Both the position numbers and the translations under genes were made by a program. From Stenotrophomonas sp. Ste86 (GTDB lineage: Bacteria > Pseudomonadota > Gammaproteobacteria > Xanthomonadales > Xanthomonadaceae), in the NCBI RefSeq assembly GCF_024519465.1, contig NZ_JALJRW010000015.1, positions 1-64,000 of the forward strand: a stretch of 64,000 nt of DNA, in the 5' to 3' direction. The notes beneath the pieces were generated by a model. It ran no database searches. It had not been told where the DNA came from and worked only from the letters and a program-made list of their open reading frames with translations. This document shows positions 28,986 through 37,637 of this stretch, piece by piece (within the stretch, counting starts at the first letter, position 1; each line of letters begins with the position of its first letter).

Positions 28986-30347
28986 ATGATCCGCCGATCC
29001 CTCGCTATTGCGCTGGCCGCCGCCCTGCTGCCGATGACCGCCTCCGCCGCCGACCTGCTGCAGGTCTACGAAATGGCGCGCAATGGCGATCCGCAGCTGT
29101 CCGCCGCCGAATCGACCCGTCTGTACGACAAGGAAGGCGCCGTGCAGGCGCGTGCCGCGTTGCTGCCGCAGCTCAATGGTGAGGCGTCGCTCAACCGCAC
29201 CCGCACCAACCCGAACCACGACCTGAGTTCCAGCTCGATCACCACCAAGAGCCGCAACTACACGGTCAACGGCAGCCAGACGCTGTTCAACTTCACCCAG
29301 TTCGCCAACCTGCGTTCGCAGCGCGATCTGAGCAAGGCGGCGGACTTCACCCTGGATTCGGCCAACGACGACCTGATCGTGCGCACCTCGGCGGCGTACT
29401 TCAACGTGCTGGTGGCGATCGAATCGCTGACCGCCGCGCAGACCAACGAAGCGGCGGCCAAGAAGCAGTTCGACTTCGCCGACAAGCGCCTGGAAGTGGG
29501 CCTGGCCCCGATCACCGACGTGCACGAAGCGCGCGCCCAGTACGACCAGGCCCGCGCGAACACCATCGTCGCGCAGAACACCCTGGCCGATGCCTACCAG
29601 GCACTGACCGAACTGACTGGCCAGCCGGTGGCCGACCTGCGCGCCCTGCCGGTCGACTTCCGCCCGGAACTGCCGGCCAAGTACGCCAGTATCGACCAGC
29701 TGGTCAACGAAGCGGTTGCCCAGAACCCGGCGCTGAAGGCGCAGGAATTGAAGGTCAGCGCCGCTGAAACCGGCGTGTCGGCCGCGCGCGGCGGTCACTA
29801 CCCGACCCTGTCGCTCGGCGCTACCGCCGGCAAGTCGGCCAGCTGGGGCGATGTGGTCGGCGCCGGTGACAGCTTCAGCCCGGACCGCCGCAGCAACAGC
29901 GTCGGCCTGACCCTGAGCGTGCCGATCTTCTCCGGCGGCGCCACCCAGTCCGGCGTGCGCCAGGCCCTGGCCCAGCGCGACATCGCCCAGGACGGCTACG
30001 AGCAGCAGAAGCGCGCCCTGGACCGCAACACCCGCAATGCCTACCAGACCCTGGTCGCCGGCATCAGCGAAGTGGAAGCCCGTCGCCTGGCGGTGGTCTC
30101 GGCACAGAGCGCCTACGACGCTTCGCAGGTCGGTCTGGAAGTGGGTACCCGCACCGTGCTGGATGTCATCCAGAACCAGCGCATCCTGTTCTCGGCGCAG
30201 CTGGACTACGCCAACGCGCGCTACACCTTCCTGCAGAACCGCCTGCAGCTGGGCCAGGCCGTGGGCACGCTGGACATCGCCGAACTGCAGGACATCAACC
30301 GCCTGCTGACCCAGGCTGCGGCGACGCCAAGCACCCAGGTCAACTGA
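28986..30347 (+). CDS. tolC: TolC-family outer-membrane efflux protein
   Basis: A 453-residue outer-membrane channel with periplasmic tunnel, forming the exit duct for SmeOP and probably other exporters. The signal peptide ends in TASAA. Two homologous halves show OEP motifs, such as RAALLPQLNGEASLNR and HYPTLSLGATAG, with VGTRTVLDVIQNQRILFSAQ near the end. The ATG at 28986 has AAGGAA seven bases upstream. A strong terminator follows the stop codon. Confidence 0.95.
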   Translation: MIRRSLAIALAAALLPMTASAADLLQVYEMARNGDPQLSAAESTRLYDKEGAVQARAALLPQLNGEASLNRTRTNPNHDLSSSSITTKSRNYTVNGSQTLFNFTQFANLRSQRDLSKAADFTLDSANDDLIVRTSAAYFNVLVAIESLTAAQTNEAAAKKQFDFADKRLEVGLAPITDVHEARAQYDQARANTIVAQNTLADAYQALTELTGQPVADLRALPVDFRPELPAKYASIDQLVNEAVAQNPALKAQELKVSAAETGVSAARGGHYPTLSLGATAGKSASWGDVVGAGDSFSPDRRSNSVGLTLSVPIFSGGATQSGVRQALAQRDIAQDGYEQQKRALDRNTRNAYQTLVAGISEVEARRLAVVSAQSAYDASQVGLEVGTRTVLDVIQNQRILFSAQLDYANARYTFLQNRLQLGQAVGTLDIAELQDINRLLTQAAATPSTQVN

Positions 30348-30369
30348 GTCCGGCAGCCTCGCTGGAACG

Positions 30370-30402
30370 AAAAAACCACCCGCACGCGGGTGGTTTTTTT
30401 TT
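30370..30402 (+). terminator. Intrinsic terminator after tolC
   Basis: A-rich 5' side and CCACCCGC pair with GCGGGTGG and the following T run (at least eight T residues to 30402). It lies 23 bases after the tolC stop. Confidence 0.9.
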
Positions 30403-31001
30403 GCGCGCCCCTCGTCGGCAGGGCCTCGCGCGCGCCGCCCGCCCCACCCCGCGTGCACCCTTCTGCGCGCCATCCCCATCGCAACGCGGGTCTTCCTGCG
30501 CGCCTCTCCGGGGGTAGAGCCACCCCATGGGTGGCTGCACACGCCGCCCGATCGAAGACAGCCACGCATGGCGTGGCTCTACCGGGTTGGCAACATTTTC
30601 CCGCGCTGCGTCGGTCGTTCGCGACATTGCGCCGTGTCTGCGCGCGCGTTCGATGTCCCCGACAGATACACGCGTCCACGGTTTCAGGGCAGGCGCGGGC
30701 ATACGGTTTCTATACGTTGGTATTTCGCCGCAAAAACCGCTTGACCACGCCATCTGCGCTGTCTACCTTGCGCCCCGCACCACCTCTTCCCTCCCCCAGA
30801 GACCCCCTCCTTGGACAGTCATAGTCGATCGCGCTGCTGTTCCTGAGCCGACGGATCCACTGACCCCAAGGTCGGTTCCGTCCGCACAGGACGGGGCCTT
30901 CCGGCGCATGCCACATGCGCCTGCCCCGCTTCATCCGCATCGCTGTTCCACCGACCCCGACGAGGGTGCCGCTGGCGTTTCCGTTCGCCTGGAGATTGCC
31001 C
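30403..31001. other. About 600-base intergenic region tolC / hypothetical gene
   Basis: It holds a SMAG dimer (separate entry) and, at about 30860-30900, short GC hairpins such as CCGTCC-GCACA-GGACGG. The next transport gene is mgtE, but I do not see the conserved core of the Mg2+ (M-box) riboswitch. No convincing gene is present. Confidence 0.4.
30514..30582. repeat. SMAG/REP-type inverted dimer
   Basis: GTAG-headed palindrome 30514-30538 (stem GCCACCC/GGGTGGC) and CTAC-ended palindrome 30559-30582 (stem GCCACGC/GCGTGGC) face each other 20 bases apart, forming a classic REP dimer. Confidence 0.85.
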
Positions 31002-31670
31002 ATGCACGCTTTCCGCGTACTCGCCCCGCTGCTGTTGAGCGTGGTCCTGCTTCCGTTCAACACCCGCGCCGCCGCCAGCCTGCTGGTCGACGATGCCGGC
31101 ATCACCGATGCCGGGCACTGCCAGTTGGAAAGCTGGGTGCGACACACCGATGCCGGCCAGGAATGGACCACCGTGCCTGCCTGCACGTTGGCCAACATCG
31201 AATGGTCGCTCGGGCTGACGCGGGCACCCGGCGATGCCCGCCGCCAGTACGCGTTCGGTGCCAAGCGCGTCCTGGTCGAGGGTGCGGCGCGACACTGGGG
31301 TCTGGCACTCGGCGCCAGCGTCGGTGGCAACACGCAGCGTCCGCGCGCCGATGACTGGGCGCTCAACGTACCGCTGACGATTGCACCGGGTGTGCAGGAC
31401 CGCGTGCAGGTGCACCTCAACCTGGGCTGGGCGGCACAGGGCGCCGCACGCGGTCGCACCGACGGCATCGGCATGGAAATCGGACTGACGCGCGACTGGT
31501 CGCTGCTGGCCGAGACCGCACACGATGCTGCCCGCGAGCGCGGCAGCCAACTGGGTCTGCGACGCGTGCTGTGGCCCGGCGCCAGCCTCGACCTGCTCGC
31601 CGGACGCATGCATCACCCACGCGACGGCCGCTGGATCACGCTCGGCTTCAACCTCGCGGCACTGCCCTGA
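31002..31670 (+). CDS. Secreted or outer-membrane hypothetical protein
   Basis: A 222-residue protein with a signal peptide (LAPLLLSVVLLPFNTRAAA). The mature part alternates polar and hydrophobic residues and is rich in Trp, Gly and Arg (WSLGLTRAPGD, HWGLALGASVGG, GIGMEIGLTRDWSLLAE), which suggests a small outer-membrane beta-barrel. It ends in a strand-like GRWITLGFNLAALP. Two cysteines (CQLES... and VPACTLAN) could form a disulfide. I do not recognise a named family. The start ATG has GGAG eight bases upstream. It is followed after 153 bases by mgtE on the same strand. Confidence 0.7.
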   Translation: MHAFRVLAPLLLSVVLLPFNTRAAASLLVDDAGITDAGHCQLESWVRHTDAGQEWTTVPACTLANIEWSLGLTRAPGDARRQYAFGAKRVLVEGAARHWGLALGASVGGNTQRPRADDWALNVPLTIAPGVQDRVQVHLNLGWAAQGAARGRTDGIGMEIGLTRDWSLLAETAHDAARERGSQLGLRRVLWPGASLDLLAGRMHHPRDGRWITLGFNLAALP

Positions 31671-31823
31671 GCGTCGCGCGCCCGCTTCGCCACATCCCCC
31701 CGTACCGCGCTCTTCAACACCCCCTGCGGCTGCTCGCCGCAGCCACGCACCGCGATCGATCCCCCGCCCATGTGCCTGCCTGGACCGTGGCGGTCACCCC
31801 CTTTCTACCGACTGGAGCCCCCC

Positions 31824-33209
31824 ATGAACCGCGACGACCTCGTGTTCTCCCTCCGTACCCTGTCCCGTTCCTGCGATGCGGCCGGGTTCGCCGGCATCAC
31901 CGCCACCACGCACGCCTCGGATCTGGTGGATGCGCTCGGCATGCTCGACACCGATGCGTGCCTGGGTCTGCTGATGCTGCTCGACCCACCGGCACGCGCC
32001 GGCCTGTTCGCACACGTTGCGATGCCCACCCAGGACCTGCTGCTGGCTGCGATGTCACCGGCGGCCAAGGTGCAGCTGTTCGAGCACATGCCGTCCGATG
32101 ATCGCGCCGACCTCTTCAACCGTCTCGGCGACGATGCCAGGCAGGCTTTGCTGCCTGCATTGACCAGGGTCGAGCGCGACGACATCCTGAAGATGGCCGC
32201 CTATCCGGAAGATACCGTCGGTTCGGCGACCACCTCGGACTACGCCTGGGTAGCGCCACAGATGACGGTCGCCGAGGCGATGGCGCACCTGCGCGCCACC
32301 GCGCTGGACAAGGAAACCGTCAACATCGTCTTCGTGCTGGACGACACCTTGCGGCTGCGTGGCAGCGTCTCGCTGCGCGATCTGGTGCTGGCCGATGCGG
32401 ACACCTTGATCAGCACGATCATGCACGCCGATCCGGTGTTCGCCCAGGCGCACTGGCCGCGCCTGCAGGCCGCCGAACTGATCCGCCGCTACGACCTGCT
32501 GGCGCTGCCGGTAATCCACGACGGCGGGCGCATGATCGGCATCGTCACCGTCGATGATGCGATGGACATCGAGAAAGAGCAGGACGCCTCGCAGCTGGCG
32601 CGCTTCGGCGGCACGGTGAGTGCGCATGGCACCGACCTGGACGTGCGCAACACGCCGCTGAAGCAGATGTTCCGCGTCCGCGTGTTCTGGCTGGCGATCC
32701 TGACCTGCTTCGGCATCGCCACCAGTACCTTCGTGGCTGCGCAGGAAGAACTGTTGACCCAGGTCATCGTGCTGGCCGCCTTCATCGCCCCGATCGTGGA
32801 CATGGGCGGCAACACCGGCAGCCAGTCGGCCACGCTGGTGATCCGCAGCATGGCACTGGGCGATCTGAAACTGAGCTGGGCCGATGTGTGGTTCGTGATC
32901 AAACGCGAACTGCCGGTGGCGGCCGCGCTGGGTGTCACCATCGCGTTGCTTGAAGCGATCCTGGCGTACTTCAGCAAGGGCGTGGGCATGGATGTGCTGC
33001 TGGTGGTGGGCTCCAGCATGCTGGTGTGCACCGCGCTCGGCGGCGTCATCGGCGCGCTGCTGCCCTTCGCCGCACGTCGCATCGGCACCGACCCGGCCAC
33101 GCTGTCCTCGCCGATGATCACCTCGATCATGGACCTGATCGGAGTGCTCATCTACTTCGGCTTCGCTTACCTGTTCCTGGGGGATCTGCTGGCTGCAGGG
33201 GCGGCGTGA
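31824..33209 (+). CDS. mgtE: Magnesium transporter MgtE
   Basis: A 461-residue inner-membrane Mg2+ channel/transporter. The N-terminal superhelical domain (about 20-130) contains LFEHMPSDDRADLFNRLGDD. Two CBS domains follow (about 135-260; YAWVAPQMTVAEAMAHLR, GGRMIGIVTVDDAMDI). The C-terminal pore has five helices with the conserved region APIVDMGGNTGSQSATL, where the acidic residue and NTG contact the ion. The ATG at 31824 has GGAG upstream; an ATG 18 codons earlier is unlikely. Converges on waaA with a 16-base gap. Confidence 0.95.
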   Translation: MNRDDLVFSLRTLSRSCDAAGFAGITATTHASDLVDALGMLDTDACLGLLMLLDPPARAGLFAHVAMPTQDLLLAAMSPAAKVQLFEHMPSDDRADLFNRLGDDARQALLPALTRVERDDILKMAAYPEDTVGSATTSDYAWVAPQMTVAEAMAHLRATALDKETVNIVFVLDDTLRLRGSVSLRDLVLADADTLISTIMHADPVFAQAHWPRLQAAELIRRYDLLALPVIHDGGRMIGIVTVDDAMDIEKEQDASQLARFGGTVSAHGTDLDVRNTPLKQMFRVRVFWLAILTCFGIATSTFVAAQEELLTQVIVLAAFIAPIVDMGGNTGSQSATLVIRSMALGDLKLSWADVWFVIKRELPVAAALGVTIALLEAILAYFSKGVGMDVLLVVGSSMLVCTALGGVIGALLPFAARRIGTDPATLSSPMITSIMDLIGVLIYFGFAYLFLGDLLAAGAA

Positions 33210-33225
33210 ACCGGCGATCGGCCGT

Positions 33226-34524
33226 TCATTCCACCGCCGGCGGCAGGTGCGGGGCGATCAGGGCCACGGTGCGTTCCAGCGCGCCGCGGCCATTGCTCAC
33301 CAGCATGCAGCCGGCGCGCGCCATGTCTTCGCGCGCCTGCGGATCGCGCAGCAGGCTCAGCAGTGCATCGCCCACGCCCTGCGCATCCTCGGCGATCACC
33401 ACCGCGCCGGCTTCGCGCATGCGCCGGGAGATCTCGGCGAAGTTGTGCAGGTGCGGCCCGGTGACTGCCGCGGTGCCCATCGCCGCCGGCTCCAGCAGGT
33501 TGTGCCCGCCGATGGCCTGCAGGCTGCCACCGACGAAGGCGACCTGCGCGCAGCCGTAGAAGGACATCAGCTCACCCAGCGTATCGATCACGAACACATC
33601 GGTGTCGGCCTGCGGCCACTGCTGCTGGCGACGCGTGGCGACCTTCCAGCCCTGTTCGCGGGCCAGCGCTTCCACGCGGAGGAAACGCTCGGGGTGGCGT
33701 GGCGCCCACAATAGCAGCAGACCCGGCAGCGCCTCGCGCAGGCGCCGGTGCAGATCGAGGGTGGCCTGCTCTTCGCCTTCGTGGGTGCTGGCGGCGATCC
33801 ACACCGGGCGGTCGGCCGGCACCAGCCGATGGAACTGCGCCACGAAGTCCTGCACATTGGGCGCGGCGATATCGAACTTGAGGTTGCCCAGCGCCTGCAC
33901 CTGTTCGGGCAACGCGCCCAGGTGGATGAAGCGTTCGGCATCGTCCTGCGACTGTGCGGCCACGCAGGTCACCGTGCGCAGTGCGCGGCCGATCAACGCG
34001 CTCAGCAGCCGATAGCCACGCAGCGAACGTGCCGACAAACGCGCATTGAGGATGTACACGGGAATGCCCCGGTCGCGGCACCCGAACAGCAGGTTCGGCC
34101 ACAACTCGGTTTCCAGGATGAGCGCCAGGCTCGGCTTGAAGTGGCCGAGGAAGCGGCCGACGCTGCCCGGTACGTCATAGGGCAGGTAGACATGGTCCAG
34201 CGCATCGCCCCACAACGCGCGCACGCGCTCGGAGCCGGTCGGGGTGATGGTGGTGATGACCCAGCGGATGTCCGGGCGCAGCGTGCGCAGCGCGTTGACC
34301 AGCGGCGCCGCCGCGTTGACCTCGCCCACCGACACCGCATGCAGCCACACCCGCGGCTGCCCGCTGGGATGCGGATAGGAGGCGTAGCGCTCGTCCCAGC
34401 GGCGGAAGTACTCACGCACCCGGAACCCGCGCCAGACCAGGTGGTACACGGTGATCGGCAGCAACAGGTACAGCACGGCCGAGTACAGGCCGCGCAGGAT
34501 CCATTCGACAGGGCTTTTGCGCAT
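33226..34524 (-). CDS. waaA: Kdo transferase WaaA
   Basis: A 432-residue GT30 glycosyltransferase that adds Kdo to lipid IVA on the cytoplasmic face of the inner membrane. An N-terminal hydrophobic anchor (LYSAVLYLLLPITVYHLVW) is followed by WLHAVSVGEVNAAAPLV with the family's catalytic Glu, then ETELWPNLL and, in the C-terminal domain, VGGSLQAIGGHNLLEPAAMG. I chose the ATG at 34524 (MRKSPVEWIL). It is divergent from the lipid A acyltransferase gene 86 bases away, so two lipid A steps share a promoter region. Confidence 0.95.
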   Translation of the reverse strand: MRKSPVEWILRGLYSAVLYLLLPITVYHLVWRGFRVREYFRRWDERYASYPHPSGQPRVWLHAVSVGEVNAAAPLVNALRTLRPDIRWVITTITPTGSERVRALWGDALDHVYLPYDVPGSVGRFLGHFKPSLALILETELWPNLLFGCRDRGIPVYILNARLSARSLRGYRLLSALIGRALRTVTCVAAQSQDDAERFIHLGALPEQVQALGNLKFDIAAPNVQDFVAQFHRLVPADRPVWIAASTHEGEEQATLDLHRRLREALPGLLLLWAPRHPERFLRVEALAREQGWKVATRRQQQWPQADTDVFVIDTLGELMSFYGCAQVAFVGGSLQAIGGHNLLEPAAMGTAAVTGPHLHNFAEISRRMREAGAVVIAEDAQGVGDALLSLLRDPQAREDMARAGCMLVSNGRGALERTVALIAPHLPPAVE

Positions 34525-34610
34525 GCGCAGAGGATACGGGAGCGGCGCGGGGAAGGCATCCCGTGCCGCCGTGATGGGCCTGCCGGGATGCATCCATTAG
34601 AATCGAGGGC

Positions 34611-35531
34611 ATGTCAGATAACGCTTCCACCGCTACCCGCCCGTCCCTGCGCGATCCGCGCAACTGGCCGATGTTCGCCGTCATGTTCGCGGCCTTCGGC
34701 ATCGCCCGGCTGCCGTGGATGCTGCAGCGCGCATTGGGCCGCGGCGTGGGCACCGTCGCCTACCGCCTGGCCGGCAGCCGCCGGCGCGCGGCCGAGGTCA
34801 ACCTGCGGCTGTGCTTCCCGGAAAAGGACGAGGCCTGGCGCCAGCGCCTGCTGCGCGACAGCTTCGACGCGCTGGGCGTGGGCATCTTCGAGTTCGCCCG
34901 TGCCTGGTGGGGCAGCATCGACAGCATCCGCCCGCACGTGCAGGTTGAGGGCCTGGAACACCTGCAGCGCATGCAGGCCGAAGGCCGCGGCGTGCTGCTG
35001 GTCTCGGGCCACTTCATGACCCTGGAGATGTGCGGGCGTCTGCTGTGCGACCACGTCGACCTGTCGGGCATGTACCGCAAGCACCGCAACCCGGTGTACG
35101 AGTGGGCGGTGAAGTTCGGCCGGCTGCGCTATGCCAAGGCGATGTACGCCAACGAGGACATCCGCGCCACCGTGCGCCACCTCAAGAAGGGTGGTTTCCT
35201 GTGGTATGCGCCGGACCAGGACATGCGCGGCAAGGACACCGTATTCGTGCCGTTCTTCGGCCATACCGCCGCCACCATCACCGCCACCCATCAGCTGGCG
35301 CGGATGACCGGCTGCGCGGTGGTGCCGTATTTCCACCGTCGCGAAGGCGGCAGGTATTTCCTGAAGATCGGCGCGCCGCTGGAGAACTTCCCCAGCGAAG
35401 ATGTGGAAGCCGACACCGCCCGCGTCAACCAGGCCATCGAAGCGATGGTGCGCGAAGCCCCAGACCAGTACCTGTGGATCCACCGCCGCTTCAAGCGCCA
35501 GCCGGGCGGCCGCAGCGATTATTACCGGTAA
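34611..35531 (+). CDS. lpxL: Lipid A late acyltransferase (LpxL/HtrB family)
   Basis: A 306-residue inner-membrane enzyme that adds a secondary acyl chain to Kdo-lipid A. The HX4E catalytic motif is SGHFMTLE, and GMYRKHRNPVYEW plus YAPDQDMRG are further family blocks. One N-terminal hydrophobic segment anchors it. LpxL, LpxM and LpxP cannot be told apart from sequence alone; proximity to waaA fits LpxL. It is followed by SMAG repeats and the RAYT gene. Confidence 0.92.
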   Translation: MSDNASTATRPSLRDPRNWPMFAVMFAAFGIARLPWMLQRALGRGVGTVAYRLAGSRRRAAEVNLRLCFPEKDEAWRQRLLRDSFDALGVGIFEFARAWWGSIDSIRPHVQVEGLEHLQRMQAEGRGVLLVSGHFMTLEMCGRLLCDHVDLSGMYRKHRNPVYEWAVKFGRLRYAKAMYANEDIRATVRHLKKGGFLWYAPDQDMRGKDTVFVPFFGHTAATITATHQLARMTGCAVVPYFHRREGGRYFLKIGAPLENFPSEDVEADTARVNQAIEAMVREAPDQYLWIHRRFKRQPGGRSDYYR

Positions 35532-35544
35532 CCCGGACGCCTCC

Positions 35545-35652
35545 GGCAGAGCCACCCCACGGGTGCCTGCGCAAGGCCCCAGGTAGAGCCACCCCATGGG
35601 TGGCTGCGCGTGACACGGGATCGGAGATCAGCCACCCATGGGGTGACTCTAC
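35545..35652. repeat. SMAG/REP copies on 3' side of RAYT gene
   Basis: Three palindromes of one stem type (GCCACCCCATGGGTGGC and variants): a degenerate copy at 35545-35570, a GTAG-headed one at 35583-35607 and a CTAC-ended one at 35629-35652. The last two form an inverted dimer. The last copy overlaps the stop codon of the RAYT gene. Confidence 0.85.
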
Positions 35653-36104
35653 CCCTGCACCGCCCAGCGCGACCAAGCGTAGGGATAGTCACCCAGCGCT
35701 TCGGCCAGGCCCGCGCGGAGCGGATTGGCAAGGATGTAGAGCGCCTGCCTGCGCAGGGATTCCTCGGTCCTTACGGCGTGATCGAAGTACCCGTGCTGCC
35801 AGACCTTTCCCTTTCGCCCCAGGCGTTGATTCAACAACCGGCTGCTGCGTGATTTGAACATCACCATGCAACTGGCCAGCGTGCCTCGTCGCAGCTGGAT
35901 CAACCAATGCAGGTGGTCCGGCATGATCACCCAGGCCAGCGTGCGGGTGATCCCGCACCGTTCCATATAGCGCAGCGAGTCGATGATCACCTCGGCATTT
36001 GCGGCATCCTCAAACCACCTGCACCGGTTGTGCGTTGTAGTGGTAAGCGCGTAGCAGTAGCCAGGATGCGAGTAGCGACCGCGCTGGAGGCGTGGACTGG
36101 ACAT
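35649..36104 (-). mobile_element. REP-associated tyrosine transposase (RAYT), 151 aa
   Basis: A 151-residue single-strand transposase of the IS200/IS605-like Y1-HUH family, of the type that mobilises REP palindromes. The HUH motif is MPDHLHWLI, and the candidate catalytic Tyr lies in YILANPLRAGL. The N-terminal GYCYALTTTTHNRCRWF and GKVWQHGYFDHAVR are further family blocks. I chose the ATG at 36104 (MSSPRLQRGR). SMAG dimers of matching stem type flank it within 110 bases on each side, the arrangement expected of a RAYT with its own substrates. Its TAG stop is formed by the GTAG head of the 3' repeat. The frame appears intact. Confidence 0.9.
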
Positions 36105-36191
36105 CGCATGAGGGTGCGTCGGGCCAGGCGTGGCGGCTATAGGTGGATGGCTGCGCCTTTCGTCAGCATGTTCCGATGCACGGTCTGCGAA

Positions 36192-36300
36192 CAGCCACCC
36201 ATGGGGTGGCTCTACCGGCGGTGTGCTGCGGTAGAGCCACCCCATGGGGGGCTGCACGCGATGCCGGATCGAAGCACAGCCACGCAGGGCGTGGCGCTAC
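36192..36300. repeat. SMAG/REP copies on 5' side of RAYT gene
   Basis: Three palindromes: 36192-36215 (CTAC end), 36231-36255 (GTAG head) and 36277-36300 (CTAC end). The first two share the GCCACCC/GGGTGGC stem with those on the other side of the RAYT. The last supplies the TAG stop codon of the neighbouring ligase gene. Confidence 0.85.
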
Positions 36301-37637
36301 CCCGCGTCTTTGGCCAGCAGGCTGCCCGCATACAACGCGGCCAGCAGCAGGGTCAGTCCACCCCAGAAAGTGGAATAGAACGCCAAGTGGGTGTTGAGCG
36401 GGAACACGGTCACCGCCAGCGCCAGCATCGCCGGGCGTGCGCGTTCGCGCGCCGCCAGCGGGGCGAAGCGCCAGGCGCGCCACGCCTGGGCGACGGCGGC
36501 CAGCCACAGCAGCAGGCCAAGCACGCCGGTTTCGGCGAGGATTTCCAGCACGATCTGGTGCGCGTGCAGCGCCGGGCCGTCGCCCCACACTTCCTGCGCC
36601 TGCGGCGCCGGATTGCAGGCCGGATAGGCGTCGCGGAAGCCGCGCGCGCCCACACCGTTGATCGGGTGTGCGCTGATCATGCAGCCGGCCGCGTCCCATA
36701 TCTGCGCGCGCCCGGACAGCGCCTGGTTGACACCGTCACCGTCGCCCTCCCACGCCATCGCCGTGCGTGCCACGCGCTCGCGAACCTGCGCAGAGCCAAA
36801 CCCGACCGCAACGGCAGCAACCAGACCGACAGCGAGGCAGACCATCAACGCACGTGCGCCGAGCAGGCGCCACCCGGAGTACACCACCACCAGCGCATAG
36901 GTCAGCCACGCTGCGCGCGAGCCGGCCAGCACCAGCACCACGCCCACTGCCGCGGTGGCCAGGCCCCAGCCCCACAGCCCGCCACGCCGCGCCGCAGCGA
37001 ACAGCAGGAACGGCGAGAGACTGGCCAGCACCTGGCCGAACTTGAGGTTGCACGGGCCGAGCACGCCGCTGAGCCGGTCGGCCGCCGCCACTTCCTGCGC
37101 GCTGCACAGGCCATGGTCGCTGACCACCCACTTGAGCTGGTCCATCGACCAGAACAACGGGCTGGTACCGAACGCCGCCTGCGCCAGTGCGTCCAGTGTC
37201 CATATCGCGGCGATCAGCGCGATGCCGCCAAGCGTCAGTCCACGCCGCTGCGGCGTGGCCACGGCGATCGCCACCAGCCACATGAAGGGCAGATAGCGCA
37301 GCCCGGCGGCGGTCTTGCGCCATGCGGTGGCCGGGTCGATGGCATCGAAGGCGGAAAATGCCTGTGGCAGCCAGTAGCCCAGGAACAGGATGCTGGTCAG
37401 CGCCCACGCCGGTGCGCTCAACAGGCGCTGTTTGCCCTGCATGCGCAGCTGCACCATGCGCACGGCCGCATACAGGGCTCCCAACACCAGCACGGTCTCG
37501 GCGATGCCCGGCAATGGCCACAGCGCCACGAAGGCGAGCACCCACCACGGCGCCCAACGGCCCGCACGGGAGCCGGGTGAGTCAGGCGCGAGGGCCGGTT
37601 CAGCCGGCGAGCGAGGTGTAGAGCTGGAGCGTGTCAC
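36297..37637 (-). CDS. O-antigen ligase / Wzy-type membrane protein
   Basis: A protein of about 446 residues with some ten to twelve transmembrane helices, resembling the O-antigen ligase (WaaL) or polymerase superfamily. The large periplasmic loop has INGVGARGFRDAYPAC and HAHQIVLEILAETGVLGLL, the typical Wzy_C block with the functional His. It probably acts on lipid-linked glycans at the periplasmic face. The start is uncertain. I give GTG 37637, overlapping the upstream glycosyltransferase by 38 bases; an ATG at 37727 would overlap by 128. The stop codon lies in a SMAG repeat. It forms an operon with the glycosyltransferase. Confidence 0.85.
   Translation of the reverse strand: MTRSSSTPRSPAEPALAPDSPGSRAGRWAPWWVLAFVALWPLPGIAETVLVLGALYAAVRMVQLRMQGKQRLLSAPAWALTSILFLGYWLPQAFSAFDAIDPATAWRKTAAGLRYLPFMWLVAIAVATPQRRGLTLGGIALIAAIWTLDALAQAAFGTSPLFWSMDQLKWVVSDHGLCSAQEVAAADRLSGVLGPCNLKFGQVLASLSPFLLFAAARRGGLWGWGLATAAVGVVLVLAGSRAAWLTYALVVVYSGWRLLGARALMVCLAVGLVAAVAVGFGSAQVRERVARTAMAWEGDGDGVNQALSGRAQIWDAAGCMISAHPINGVGARGFRDAYPACNPAPQAQEVWGDGPALHAHQIVLEILAETGVLGLLLWLAAVAQAWRAWRFAPLAARERARPAMLALAVTVFPLNTHLAFYSTFWGGLTLLLAALYAGSLLAKDAG

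Noticed and set aside
30403-31001. Mg2+ riboswitch upstream of the mgtE region
   Set aside because: Short hairpins are present but none of the conserved M-box core sequence; a secreted-protein gene also lies between this gap and mgtE.
36105-36257. Longer RAYT protein starting at 36257
   Set aside because: The extra 51 residues are translated SMAG repeat sequence; the family's normal N-terminus fits the ATG at 36104.
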